Source: an uncultured Steroidobacter sp. (lineage in GTDB: Bacteria > Pseudomonadota > Gammaproteobacteria > Steroidobacterales > Steroidobacteraceae). From it: 64,000 nucleotides of DNA. The stretch covers positions 1 through 64,000 of the forward strand of contig NZ_CALFXI010000063.1 in assembly GCF_937958065.1 (NCBI RefSeq), read 5' to 3'. Of the stretch, positions 33,044-41,549 are shown piece by piece. Under the pieces are notes generated by a model, which was given only the letters and a program-made list of their open reading frames with translations, did not search any database and was not told the DNA's origin. Within the stretch, counting starts at the first letter, position 1. Each line of letters starts with the position of its first letter. The position numbers were made by a program, and so were the translations under genes.

Positions 33044-35458
33044 ATGCGTTTGCTTCGGCCGCTGCGCGTTGTTGGACTGGCGTTACTGATCGTTCTGGTC
33101 GTCGGCGGACTGGCCGGCTTCTTCGCGCTGCGCGCCAGTCTGCCCCAGGTAGACGGCACTATCGCAAATGCTCGCATCACCGCGCCCGCGGCCATCGAGC
33201 GGGATGCCGAGGGCACGCCGGTGCTGCGCGCGCGCACTCGCGCCGATCTCGCATTTGCTACCGGTTTCGCGCATGGCCAGGACCGGTATTTCCAGATGGA
33301 TCTGATGCGGCGTGCGGCCGCCGGCGAGATGGCCGAGCTGCTGGGCGCGTCCATGCTGGAGACCGATCGCAGGCTGCGTGTTCATGGCTTTCGGCGCGTC
33401 GCGCGTGAAGTGCTGGCTGCCGCGACAGAGAACGATCGTGCCCTGCTCGATGCGTACTCGGCGGGCGTGAATTTCGCGCTGTCACAAGCCGCGGCCAAGC
33501 CTTGGGAATATTTGCTGCTGGGAGCCAAGCCCGCGCCGTGGCTGCCGGAAGACTCGCTGCTGGCGGCGTTCTCGATGTATCTCAACTTGAACGATTCGAG
33601 CGGCAGCGAAGAGTTGATGCGCCTGCAGTTGCGTGACGCCTTGCCGCCGGCCATGTTCGCGTTCATCGCGCCGCTCGGCACCGAATGGGACGCGCCGATC
33701 TCCGGTGGCACGATTCGCTCCGCGACCATTCCGGGGCCCGAGGTATTCGATCTGCGCGATGGCGGTCCGAGATCGGCCGCATTGCTCGCGCCGCGCTCGA
33801 CGGAATTGCTGGAAGAGAAGAATTACGTCGGCAGCAACAGCTGGGCGGTTGCCGGCAGCCACACGGCCGACAAGCGCGCTCTGCTCGCCAATGACATGCA
33901 TCTGGGCCTGCGTTTGCCGCATGTCTGGTATCGCGCGCGCATGATCGTCGACGCTGAAGGTGACAAGCGGCGCGATCTGGTCGGCGTCACGCTGCCCGGA
34001 TTGCCGGTCCTGATCGTCGGCAGCAATGGTCACGTTGCCTGGGGCTTCACCAACAGCTTCGGCGACTGGACCGATCTGGTCATCGTCGAGCGCGATCCCA
34101 ACGACGCCTCGCGCTATCTCACGCCGGAAGGCTCCGAGCCGTTCGAAGTGCACCAGGAAGTGCTCAAGGTGAAGGACGGCAAGGACGAGACGCTCACGGT
34201 CATGGCCACGCGCTGGGGTCCGGTCGTGGGTGAGGACACGTCGAATCGGCCGCTCGCGCTCGCGTGGACCGCGCACTTTGCGCAAGCGACCAATCTGCGA
34301 ATGCTCGATCTCGAGACGGCCGATACGGTCGATGAGGCCTTGCTCGTCGCGAACCGCTCCGGCGTGCCGGTGCAGAATTTTCTGGCGGTCGATGCGAGCG
34401 GTCGTATCGGCTGGACGCTGATGGGGCAGGTGCCGGTGCGCGGCAACTATGACTCGACCCTGCCGTATCTGTGGAATACGCCGGACGCCGGCTGGAACGG
34501 TTGGCGCAAGCCCGAGGAATATCCGCGCATCGTGGATCCGCAGGCGGGCCGGCTATGGACGGCGAATGCACGCACGGTCGATGTCGAAACGTGGCTGTCG
34601 TTCATGGGCGATGGCATGTACGACAACGGCGCGCGCGCCGCGCAGATCCGCGACGATCTGCTTGCGCTGGAAAATGCGACTGCCGCGGACATGGTCAACA
34701 TCCAGCTGGACGATCGCGCTTTGTTTCTAATCCGCTGGCGCGATTTCCTGCTCGAGTTGCTCGACGAGGACGCCGTGCAAGGTCAGCCATTGCGGGCCGA
34801 GGCCAGGAAATTCCTGGAAGACTGGTCGGCACGAGCGGCGGCCGAGGACGTTGGCTATCGGCTGGTGCGGGCGATGCGTCTGCAGATTCGTCAGGATGTA
34901 TTCGAGTCGCTCACCGCGGCCGCCCGGCTCAAATATCCCGATAGCAAGTTCTCGCCTTCGGCACAGTTCGAAGGCCCGCTGTGGCAGCTGGTTACGCGGC
35001 GGCCGGCACATATGCTCGATCCACGGTATCCGAGCTGGGACGCCGCGTTGCTCGCGTCGGTCGATGCGGCACTCAAGAAACTGGTGAGCGAGTGCGGCAC
35101 GCTGAGTCAGTGCACCTGGGGCGCGCAGAACACACTCGTCATGAGACATCCGCTGTCGCAAGCCGTGCCGCTGGTCGGACACTGGCTCGACATGCCGGCA
35201 CAGCAGTTGTCGGGCGATTCGTTCATGCCGCGCGTTCAGGGGCCGTCCTTCGGCGCCTCCCAGCGCATGGTGGTGTCGCCCGGCCATGAAGCCGCCGGTT
35301 ATTTCCAGATGCCCGGTGGTCCGGTCGACCACCCGATGTCGCCGTTCTACGGAGCGGGCCACAAAGCCTGGGCTCGCGGCGAGCCGCGCCCGCTGCTGCC
35401 AGGCGAGCCGAAGCACATCCTGAAATTGTCGCCCGCCGCCAACGCCAGCCAGCAATAG
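33044..35458 (+). CDS. Penicillin-acylase-family N-terminal nucleophile hydrolase
   Basis: A self-processing amidohydrolase of 804 residues. A membrane anchor or signal segment (about 7-30) precedes the alpha chain (IERDAEGTPVLRARTRADLAFATGFAHGQDR, read in two parts). The autocleavage site is YVG-SNSWAV, so Ser264 would become the N-terminal nucleophile of the beta chain. A conserved ANDMHLGLRLP follows. Substrates in this family include acyl-homoserine lactones, penicillins and other acyl amides; none can be assigned here. The location is periplasmic or inner-membrane-tethered. ATG 33044 has GGGAGC upstream. It is followed 68 bp later by the moxR-like gene. Confidence 0.9.
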   Translation: MRLLRPLRVVGLALLIVLVVGGLAGFFALRASLPQVDGTIANARITAPAAIERDAEGTPVLRARTRADLAFATGFAHGQDRYFQMDLMRRAAAGEMAELLGASMLETDRRLRVHGFRRVAREVLAAATENDRALLDAYSAGVNFALSQAAAKPWEYLLLGAKPAPWLPEDSLLAAFSMYLNLNDSSGSEELMRLQLRDALPPAMFAFIAPLGTEWDAPISGGTIRSATIPGPEVFDLRDGGPRSAALLAPRSTELLEEKNYVGSNSWAVAGSHTADKRALLANDMHLGLRLPHVWYRARMIVDAEGDKRRDLVGVTLPGLPVLIVGSNGHVAWGFTNSFGDWTDLVIVERDPNDASRYLTPEGSEPFEVHQEVLKVKDGKDETLTVMATRWGPVVGEDTSNRPLALAWTAHFAQATNLRMLDLETADTVDEALLVANRSGVPVQNFLAVDASGRIGWTLMGQVPVRGNYDSTLPYLWNTPDAGWNGWRKPEEYPRIVDPQAGRLWTANARTVDVETWLSFMGDGMYDNGARAAQIRDDLLALENATAADMVNIQLDDRALFLIRWRDFLLELLDEDAVQGQPLRAEARKFLEDWSARAAAEDVGYRLVRAMRLQIRQDVFESLTAAARLKYPDSKFSPSAQFEGPLWQLVTRRPAHMLDPRYPSWDAALLASVDAALKKLVSECGTLSQCTWGAQNTLVMRHPLSQAVPLVGHWLDMPAQQLSGDSFMPRVQGPSFGASQRMVVSPGHEAAGYFQMPGGPVDHPMSPFYGAGHKAWARGEPRPLLPGEPKHILKLSPAANASQQ

Positions 35459-35526
35459 TTCATTAGCAGCGCCAGCCGCCGATGGTATGGTGCGTCTGGC
35501 TAGAGTCAGCTCATTTCGGGGTATTC

Positions 35527-36375
35527 ATGTCCGCACGTTTCGCCGGCACCGACAACTACGTCGCCACTGAAGATTTGATGATGGCAGTCAACGCGGCCGT
35601 GGTGCTGGGGCGCCCGCTGCTGGTCAAGGGCGAGCCGGGCACCGGCAAGACCCAGCTCGCCGAAGAAGTCGCGCGCTCGCTGCAGCGGCCGCTGTATCGC
35701 TGGCACATCAAGTCGACCACCAAGGCCCAGCAGGGCTTGTATGAATACGACGCCGTGTCCCGCCTGCGCGACTCGCAGCTCGGCGAAGCGAAGGTGCACG
35801 ACATCGGCAACTACATCGTCAAAGGCCGGTTGTGGGAAGCGTTCGAAAGCGACGTGCAGCCGGTGCTGCTGGTCGATGAGATCGACAAGGCCGACATCGA
35901 ATTCCCCAACGACCTGTTGCACGAGCTGGATCGCATGGAGTTCTATGTGTACGAGACGCGTCAATGGATCAAGGCGCGGCATCGTCCGATCATCATCATC
36001 ACCAGCAACAACGAGAAGGAGCTGCCGGATGCGTTCCTGCGCCGCTGCTTCTTCCATTACATCCGCTTCCCCGATGCAACGACCATGGAGCGCATCGTCG
36101 GCGTGCACTATCCGACGTTGAAGAAGGAGCTGCTGGCGGAGGCGCTGAGCGCGTTCTTCAAGGTGCGCGAGATGCCGGGGCTGAAGAAGAAGCCGTCGAC
36201 GTCCGAGCTGCTGGACTGGATCAAGCTGCTGGTCGCGGAGGACATTCCGCCCGAAGCCCTGCGCAGCGACGATCCGAAGAAAGCGATTCCGCCGCTGTAC
36301 GGCGCGCTGCTGAAGAACGAGCAGGATGTGCACCTGTTCGAACAGCTGATCTTCATGAACCGCCGGGGACGTTGA
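35527..36375 (+). CDS. MoxR-family AAA+ ATPase
   Basis: A 282-residue AAA+ ATPase with Walker A GEPGTGKT (about 36-43), Walker B VLLVDEIDKAD and sensor motif IITSNNEKELPDAFLRRC. It has the Gly/Arg-rich helix insertion typical of MoxR proteins (AQQGLYEYDAVSRLRDSQLG). MoxR ATPases act with a von Willebrand factor A partner as chaperones in assembling metal or envelope enzymes. The VWA gene follows 9 bp later, so they form a pair. The client is unknown; the adjacent acylase is a possible one by position only. Confidence 0.93.
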   Translation: MSARFAGTDNYVATEDLMMAVNAAVVLGRPLLVKGEPGTGKTQLAEEVARSLQRPLYRWHIKSTTKAQQGLYEYDAVSRLRDSQLGEAKVHDIGNYIVKGRLWEAFESDVQPVLLVDEIDKADIEFPNDLLHELDRMEFYVYETRQWIKARHRPIIIITSNNEKELPDAFLRRCFFHYIRFPDATTMERIVGVHYPTLKKELLAEALSAFFKVREMPGLKKKPSTSELLDWIKLLVAEDIPPEALRSDDPKKAIPPLYGALLKNEQDVHLFEQLIFMNRRGR

Positions 36376-36384
36376 GCGCCTGCC

Positions 36385-37560
36385 ATGCTCGTTCCGTTCT
36401 TTTTCAAACTGCGTGAAGGCGGGGTGCCGGTGTCCATCACCGAGTTCCTGTCGCTGCTGCAGGCATTGCAGGCGCGCGTTGCGAGCGCCAGCGCGGAAGA
36501 TTTTTATTATCTGTCGCGTGCCTGCCTGGTGAAGGACGAGCGGCATTTCGACCGCTTCGATCGCGCTTTCGCGGCGCACTTCAAGGGCGCCGAGGATCTG
36601 TTCGACGCCATGATGAAGAGCATTCCGGAGGAATGGCTCAGGCGCATGGGCGAGCGCACGCTCAGCGAGGAAGAGAAGGCGCAGATCGAGGCGCTGGGCG
36701 GCTGGGACAAGCTGATCGAGACGCTCAAGCAACGGCTCGCCGAACAGAAGGAGCGCCATCAGGGCGGCAACAAATGGATCGGCACCGGCGGCACGTCGCC
36801 GTTCGGCGCGTATGGCTACAACCCGGAAGGCATTCGCATCGGCCAGGACGAGTCGCGTAACAGGAGCGCGGTGAAGGTCTGGGATCAGCGCGAGTTCAAG
36901 AATCTCGACGACACGGTCGAGATCGGCACGCGCAACATCAAGATCGCGTTACGCAAGCTGCGCAAGTTCGCCCGCGAGGGGGCGGCCGAGCATCTGGACC
37001 TGGACGGCACGATCGACTCGACGGCTCGCAATGCCGGTATGCTCGATCTCAAATTCGTGCCCGAGCGCCACAACGCCGTCAAGGTGCTGCTGTTCCTGGA
37101 TGTGGGCGGCTCGATGGATTATCACGTCCGCGTCTGCGAAGAGTTGTTCTCTGCGGCCCGCTCCGAGTTCAAGCACCTGGAATATTTCTACTTCCACAAC
37201 TTCGTGTACGAGCACGTGTGGAAGGACAACCGCCGGCGGCATGCGGAGAAGATTCCGACCGTGGAAGTGATGCGCACCTATGGTCACGACTACAAGCTGA
37301 TCGTGGTCGGCGACGCCACCATGAGCCCGTATGAAATCGTGCAGCCCGGCGGCAGCATCGAACATTGGAATGAAGAGTCCGGTGCAGTATGGATGCAGCG
37401 CCTGACGAAGACCTGGCCGCATCACGTTTGGCTGAATCCCGAGCCCGAACAGCGCTGGGACTATACGCAGTCCGTGCAGCTCACGCGGGAGCTGATCGAG
37501 AACCGGATGTTTCCATTGACGCTGGGTGGGTTGGAGCAGGCGATCAAGGCGCTGCACTGA
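36385..37560 (+). CDS. VWA-domain protein, CoxE-like partner of MoxR
   Basis: A 391-residue cytoplasmic protein. The N-terminal half (about 1-200) is helical and includes a charged LSEEEKAQIEALGGWDKLIETLKQR region. The C-terminal VWA domain contains the metal-ion site DVGGSMD (239-245), DxGxS instead of the classic DxSxS, common in the CoxE group. The last residues GLEQAIKALH are encoded by the sequence that begins the downstream 86-bp tandem repeats. The stop at 37558-37560 is therefore recreated in each repeat. It forms an operon with the MoxR gene. Confidence 0.9.
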   Translation: MLVPFFFKLREGGVPVSITEFLSLLQALQARVASASAEDFYYLSRACLVKDERHFDRFDRAFAAHFKGAEDLFDAMMKSIPEEWLRRMGERTLSEEEKAQIEALGGWDKLIETLKQRLAEQKERHQGGNKWIGTGGTSPFGAYGYNPEGIRIGQDESRNRSAVKVWDQREFKNLDDTVEIGTRNIKIALRKLRKFAREGAAEHLDLDGTIDSTARNAGMLDLKFVPERHNAVKVLLFLDVGGSMDYHVRVCEELFSAARSEFKHLEYFYFHNFVYEHVWKDNRRRHAEKIPTVEVMRTYGHDYKLIVVGDATMSPYEIVQPGGSIEHWNEESGAVWMQRLTKTWPHHVWLNPEPEQRWDYTQSVQLTRELIENRMFPLTLGGLEQAIKALH

Positions 37561-37852
37561 AGCCCGGAATCGGAGAGACGTCGGTAGCTGGGCAGCGTCG
37601 GAGCAGGCGATCGAGGCGCTGCACTGAGCCCCGGAGCAGAGAGACGTCGGTGGCTGGGCAGCGTCAGGGTGGGTGTGCTCCGGTTGGAGCAGGCGATCGA
37701 GGCGCTGCACTGAGCTCCGGAGCAGAGAGACGTCGGTGGCTGGCAGCGTCAGGGTGGGGTGTGCTCCGGTTGGAGCAGGCGATCGGGGCGCTGCACTGAG
37801 CTCCGGAGCAGAGAGACGTTGGTGGCTGGCAGCGTCAGGGTGGGGTGTCTCC
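37533..37852 (+). repeat. Tandem repeats of the VWA gene 3' end (86-bp period)
   Basis: Four units begin GGAGCAGGCGATC at 37533 (inside the gene), 37600, 37686 and 37772. Units two and three are 86 bp, the first is 67 bp (it lacks the 20-base tail) and the last is cut at about 37852. Each unit carries the last codons and stop of the VWA gene, a GGAGCAGAGAGACGT stretch, and GCAGCGTCAGGGTGGG, which is also the inverted-repeat arm described next. Copies differ by only a few bases, so the expansion is recent or maintained. Confidence 0.92.
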
Positions 37853-37978
37853 TCCCGGCACCGGGCACGGCCGGAGCGCATTGCGCTCCTCACCGCACGT
37901 CCATGATGAGCCCTGCTGTTGGGGTCCCGTCCCTGTACCCCAAAGCTGCCGGGAGAAGACACCCCACCCTGACGCTGC
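37829..37978. repeat. Inverted-repeat element (31-bp arms) in the 37.8 kb repeat region
   Basis: Arms 37829-37859 and 37948-37978 are inverted copies matching at 30 of 31 positions, separated by 88 bp. The spacer holds most of the dispersed palindromic repeat (copy B). There is no ORF or transposase motif. The structure is like a small non-autonomous element (MITE-type) or a large hairpin terminator for the VWA operon. No clear target-site duplication was seen. Confidence 0.7.
37851..37889 (+). repeat. Dispersed palindromic repeat, copy B
   Basis: The second copy of the element at 1..39, in opposite orientation, with 37 of 39 identities. It includes the perfect palindrome GGAGCGCA t TGCGCTCC (37873-37889). 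It sits between the arms of the inverted-repeat element. Confidence 0.75.
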
Positions 37979-38184
37979 CCGATAGCTCAGGTGAGCTTGC
38001 GATGTTTTAAAAGGCAAAGAGTGCCGAGTTGTGAACGCTCCGTTCTTCTCTTCTATCGAAGCGCAGCGGACATTTCGGGTAGCGGCAGGGCCGGAGAAGA
38101 CACCCCACCCTGATGCTGCCCGTTAGTCACGGAGGATTGTGCAAGCTCGACAGCACTGTCAGCTCGGGCAGAGGGCCGAAGCTC
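37979..38184. other. Remainder of the repeat-rich intergenic region
   Basis: Apart from the solo repeat arm, I see no gene here. The stretch 37990-38060 is more AT-rich than its surroundings (GATGTTTTAAAAGGCAAAG) and could be a remnant of inserted DNA or a transcription stop zone. Confidence 0.4.
38090..38120 (-). repeat. Third copy of the inverted-repeat arm
   Basis: A solo arm (CCGGAGAAGACACCCCACCC and following bases) that differs from 37948-37978 by one deleted G and one C-to-T change. It lies 112 bp further on in the same orientation, between the repeat element and the 3' end of the peroxiredoxin gene. It may mark a second, decayed element. Confidence 0.7.
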
Positions 38185-38754
38185 TCAGCTCTTTGCCTGG
38201 AGCTCCTTGATGTCCTTCAGGACGATCTGCGAGTGACCCTTCGGGTCGACATCCACATAGTGGCGCACGATCTTGCCGTGGGGGTCGATCAGGAACGTGT
38301 CTCGCTTGGCCAGCTCGAACGCGCCGAGGAAGCTTTTCAGGACGCCGTACTGCTTCGCGACCACTTTCTGGTCGTCGGCCAGGATGGGAAATGGCAGGCC
38401 GTGCTTCTCGGAAAATTCCTTGTGAGATGCGACGTCATCGACGCTCACGCCGAGGATCACGGCGTTGGCGTCGCGAAACGCAAACACGTTGTCTCGGAAC
38501 TCGCAGGCCTGCGTGGTGCAGCCGGGAGTCTTGTCCTTGGGATAGAAGTACAACGCCACCCACTTGCCGCGGTAGTCCTTCAGCTCGTGCCACTTGCCGT
38601 TCTGGTCCTGCAATTTGAAATCGGGCGCGGTGGCCCCGAGGGCCGGGCTTTCGGCTGCCGCGGCGGCTCCAGCGGCGAGCCAGGTAAAAGTGACCGCCAG
38701 TGCCCAGGTATGCAGCCAGGCATGCAGGTTCAGGCGAGCGAGACGCAGATTCAT
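38185..38754 (-). CDS. Exported peroxiredoxin, BCP/PrxQ type
   Basis: A thiol peroxidase of 189 residues. A signal peptide (about 1-35, ending AAGAAAAAES) is followed by a BCP-type domain: GATAPDFKLQDQNGKWHELKDY, YFYPKDKTPGCTTQACEF with peroxidatic Cys79 and candidate resolving Cys84, then the GVSVDDVASHKEF block. Most BCP/PrxQ proteins are cytoplasmic, so the export signal is notable and implies a periplasmic reductant. ATG 38754 has AGGGGA upstream; the in-frame start at 38832 would bury the signal peptide. The gene ends next to the repeat region. Confidence 0.9.
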   Translation of the reverse strand: MNLRLARLNLHAWLHTWALAVTFTWLAAGAAAAAESPALGATAPDFKLQDQNGKWHELKDYRGKWVALYFYPKDKTPGCTTQACEFRDNVFAFRDANAVILGVSVDDVASHKEFSEKHGLPFPILADDQKVVAKQYGVLKSFLGAFELAKRDTFLIDPHGKIVRHYVDVDPKGHSQIVLKDIKELQAKS

Positions 38755-38911
38755 GGCAGATCCCCTGGAATGAGGCGGGCCGAGAGGCCATATAACACGC
38801 GTGTCACGGGGCGTTCCGGAGCACTGTGCCATACTAATCGCTCAGCGGCGAGCGCCCGGAGCGATGCAACCGTCCGGGATTTCGCCAGCGATTACGGCAC
38901 GGATTCAACAT

Positions 38912-40162
38912 ATGAGCGAGCGCACTCCGACAACTGCGCCTCCGGCCGCACCGCCCAAAGTGGGGCTGGTGCTACCGGGCGGTGGCGCGCGGGCCGCCTA
39001 TCAAGTGGGGGTCCTGCGGGCGCTCGCGGATCTGTTGCCGGCGCGCGCGAACAATCCTTTCCCGGTCGTGTCGGGAACTTCAGCCGGCGCCGTGAACGCC
39101 ACCGCCATCGCGGTTCACGCCGATCGTTTTCGCGTCGCCGTTGGCAACCTCGAACGGGTCTGGCGCAATTTCCAGGTAGGGCAGGTGTTTCGCGCCGATA
39201 CCGCCAGCATGCTGCGCGCCAGTCTGCATTGGCTGTTCGCGATGCTCTCCGGCGGCTGGCTGCTGCCCCCGCCAAAATCGCTGTTCGACAACTCGCCGCT
39301 GCGCGAGCTGCTCAAGGAGCAGTTCGACTTCAGTCGCATCGGCCGGTCCATCGCCGAGGGCCATCTCGAGGCCATCGCCATGTCGAGCGCCGGTTATGCG
39401 AGCACGCGCTCCGTGTCCTTCTTCGAGGCCAGGCCCGGGTGCATGCCGTGGAAACGAACCCGTCGGGCCGGCCAGCCGGTGACGCTGTCGGTGGAACATT
39501 TGATGGCGAGCGTCGCCGTGCCGTTCCTGTTCCCGCCGGTGTTGCTGGGCGACGAGTATTACGGCGACGGCGCGATGCGCGAGGCGAATCCATTCAGCGC
39601 GGCGATTCATCTCGGTGCGCAACGTTTGCTGGTGATCGGCACGCGCAATGAAACCTCGCCGACCGTGGCGGTGCCGCCGCTGTGCCCGACCTTCGGCCAG
39701 ATCTTCGGCTACATGCTCGATTCGCTGTTCACCGACGGCATGTATTCGGATCTGGAGCGGCTCACGCAGCTGAATCAGATCGTCGACAAGGTCGGTCCCA
39801 TCACCGTGAACAATCCGGACGGCGCGGTGCATCTGCGACGCATCGACATGCTGGTGATCCAGCCGAGCCGCGACCTCTCCGAGATCGCGCGCCACCACGT
39901 CGACTCGCTGCCGCGGACCTTGCGCGTATTGCTCAGAACGATGGGCGCGATGAATACCGGCGGCGGTCAGCTGATGAGTTATCTGTTGTTCCAGGACACG
40001 TACACGCGCGAGTTGATCGCGCTCGGCTATCAGGATGCGATGAAGCGCGCCGACGACCTGATGTCGTTCCTCGAAGGGGATTCGATCGTGTCGACCGGGA
40101 CCACCGCCATCCTGCGGCGGCTGGACTCACGTAAGGAACAGCGTGCCGAGGCCCAGCAGTGA
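38912..40162 (+). CDS. Patatin-like phospholipase
   Basis: A 416-residue serine lipase of the patatin family. The oxyanion motif is LPGGGARAAYQVG, the nucleophile elbow is GTSAG with Ser57, and the catalytic Asp is in YYGDGAMRE. After the domain come helices with conserved YMLDSLFTDGMYSDLERL. This resembles the RssA/YchK-like group with a long C-terminus. No signal peptide is present, so a cytoplasmic or membrane-associated lipid role is inferred. Upstream in-frame starts (38801, 38864) are possible. Its last 36 bp overlap the 3' end of mgtE on the other strand. Confidence 0.87.
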   Translation: MSERTPTTAPPAAPPKVGLVLPGGGARAAYQVGVLRALADLLPARANNPFPVVSGTSAGAVNATAIAVHADRFRVAVGNLERVWRNFQVGQVFRADTASMLRASLHWLFAMLSGGWLLPPPKSLFDNSPLRELLKEQFDFSRIGRSIAEGHLEAIAMSSAGYASTRSVSFFEARPGCMPWKRTRRAGQPVTLSVEHLMASVAVPFLFPPVLLGDEYYGDGAMREANPFSAAIHLGAQRLLVIGTRNETSPTVAVPPLCPTFGQIFGYMLDSLFTDGMYSDLERLTQLNQIVDKVGPITVNNPDGAVHLRRIDMLVIQPSRDLSEIARHHVDSLPRTLRVLLRTMGAMNTGGGQLMSYLLFQDTYTRELIALGYQDAMKRADDLMSFLEGDSIVSTGTTAILRRLDSRKEQRAEAQQ

Positions 40163-41479
40163 GGCGAAGCCGACGATATCGGTGACGGTGGTGAGCACCA
40201 CGCCGCCGGCCAGCGCCGGATCGATTCCCAGTCGTTTCAAAATCAAGGGGACGCCGACGCCGGCCAGGGCCGCGGCGGTCAGGTTGATCATCAGCGCGCC
40301 GAAAATGATCACGCCGATGGTCCACTCCTCGAACCAGATGCCGGCTGCGAGTCCCACCAAGCTGGCGACGCCTATGCCGTTGAGCAGGCCCACGGAGATC
40401 TCGCGAACCAGCAGCCAGCGCGCATTGGCCTGCTCGACCTGGCCGAGCGCAATACCGCGGATGATGAGCACGAGCGTCTGACTGCCGGCAATGCCGCCCA
40501 TGCTGGCGACGATCGGCATCAGCACCGCGAGCGCCACGACTTTCTCGATCGTCGCCTCGAACAGGCCCACGACGTTCGCCGCCAGGAATGCGGTGCAGAG
40601 ATTGACGCTCAGCCAGACCGCACGCCGGCGCGCGCTGGTGACGACGCCGGCGAACATATCCTGGTCCTCGCCCAGACCGGCCATGCTCATCACCGAGTGA
40701 TCGGCTTCCTCGCGGATCACGTCGACCACGTCGTCGATGGTGATACGGCCGAGCAGAGTGCCGTCGCTGGTCACCACGGCTGCGGAGACGAGGTCGCGGT
40801 CTTCGAACAGCTTCGCGACTTCGCCCGCTGGCGTTTCGGGCAGGATGCCTTCGACGCCGGAGTCCATCACCTCACCGACGGTCTTCTCCGGATCCTCGGT
40901 AAGCAGGCGTGTTATGTCCACCGCGCCGCGGTACCGATCGTGACGATTGACCACGAACAACTGGTCGGTGCGCGCAGGCAATTCGCCGCGCATGCGCAGG
41001 TAGCGCAGCACTACTTCCAGCGTCACGTCGGCGCGGACGGTGACGGCGTCGAGGTTCATCAGACGTCCGGCGCTGTCCTCCTCGAACTGCATGACCGCGT
41101 TCAGGCGCTCGCGATCCTGTGCGTCCATCGAATGCAGCACGCGCTCGTTGAGCGTCTCGGGCAGGTCGCCGATCAGGTCGGCGAGGTCGTCGACCTCCAT
41201 GCCTTCGGTGGCCGCGATCAGCTCCTCGGCATCCATGCCGCCGATCAGCTCGGCGCGCACTTCCTCGTTGAGCTCGATCAGCACGTCGCCTTCGATTTCC
41301 GGATCGACGAATTCCCAGACGATCTCGCGCCGTGCCGGCGGCAGCGACTCGATCAGCGAGGCGATCTCCGCCGGATGCAGGCTGTTGATGAGCCGATGCC
41401 CATGGCGCAGCGAGCCCTGCTCGAGCGCGCTGCGTAGCGCGGCGAGTCGGCTCTGTTTGTGTTGCTGGGCTTCGGTCAT
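40127..41479 (-). CDS. mgtE: Magnesium transporter MgtE
   Basis: A Mg2+ channel of 450 residues. The N domain (about 1-130) contains the superhelical repeats (LHPAEIASLIESLPPARREIVWEFV). Two CBS domains follow (about 135-255), then a five-helix channel domain with LMPIVASMGGIAGSQTLVLIIRGIA, LLNGIGVASLVGLAAG and ALAGGVVLTTVTDIVGF near the C-terminus. All are canonical. It is 70 bp from rapZ on the same strand. In Xanthomonas mgtE follows the ptsI gene of the rpoN cluster; here rapZ is its direct neighbour. Confidence 0.96.
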   Translation of the reverse strand: MTEAQQHKQSRLAALRSALEQGSLRHGHRLINSLHPAEIASLIESLPPARREIVWEFVDPEIEGDVLIELNEEVRAELIGGMDAEELIAATEGMEVDDLADLIGDLPETLNERVLHSMDAQDRERLNAVMQFEEDSAGRLMNLDAVTVRADVTLEVVLRYLRMRGELPARTDQLFVVNRHDRYRGAVDITRLLTEDPEKTVGEVMDSGVEGILPETPAGEVAKLFEDRDLVSAAVVTSDGTLLGRITIDDVVDVIREEADHSVMSMAGLGEDQDMFAGVVTSARRRAVWLSVNLCTAFLAANVVGLFEATIEKVVALAVLMPIVASMGGIAGSQTLVLIIRGIALGQVEQANARWLLVREISVGLLNGIGVASLVGLAAGIWFEEWTIGVIIFGALMINLTAAALAGVGVPLILKRLGIDPALAGGVVLTTVTDIVGFASLLGLGTLFLT

Positions 41480-41549
41480 GGCGCGCGCAGTGTAGCGGCG
41501 AGCGGCGCGCGCGCGAAGTTAAGTTGCCACTTTGTTTATCGGGAGCAGT

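Noticed and set aside
37533..37852. CRISPR-like array
   Set aside because: Units are 86-bp head-to-tail copies without unique spacers and begin inside a gene; no cas genes are near.
37389..37906. Frames across the tandem repeats read as small proteins
   Set aside because: They are translations of repeated noncoding DNA and differ by frame in each unit; no ribosome sites.
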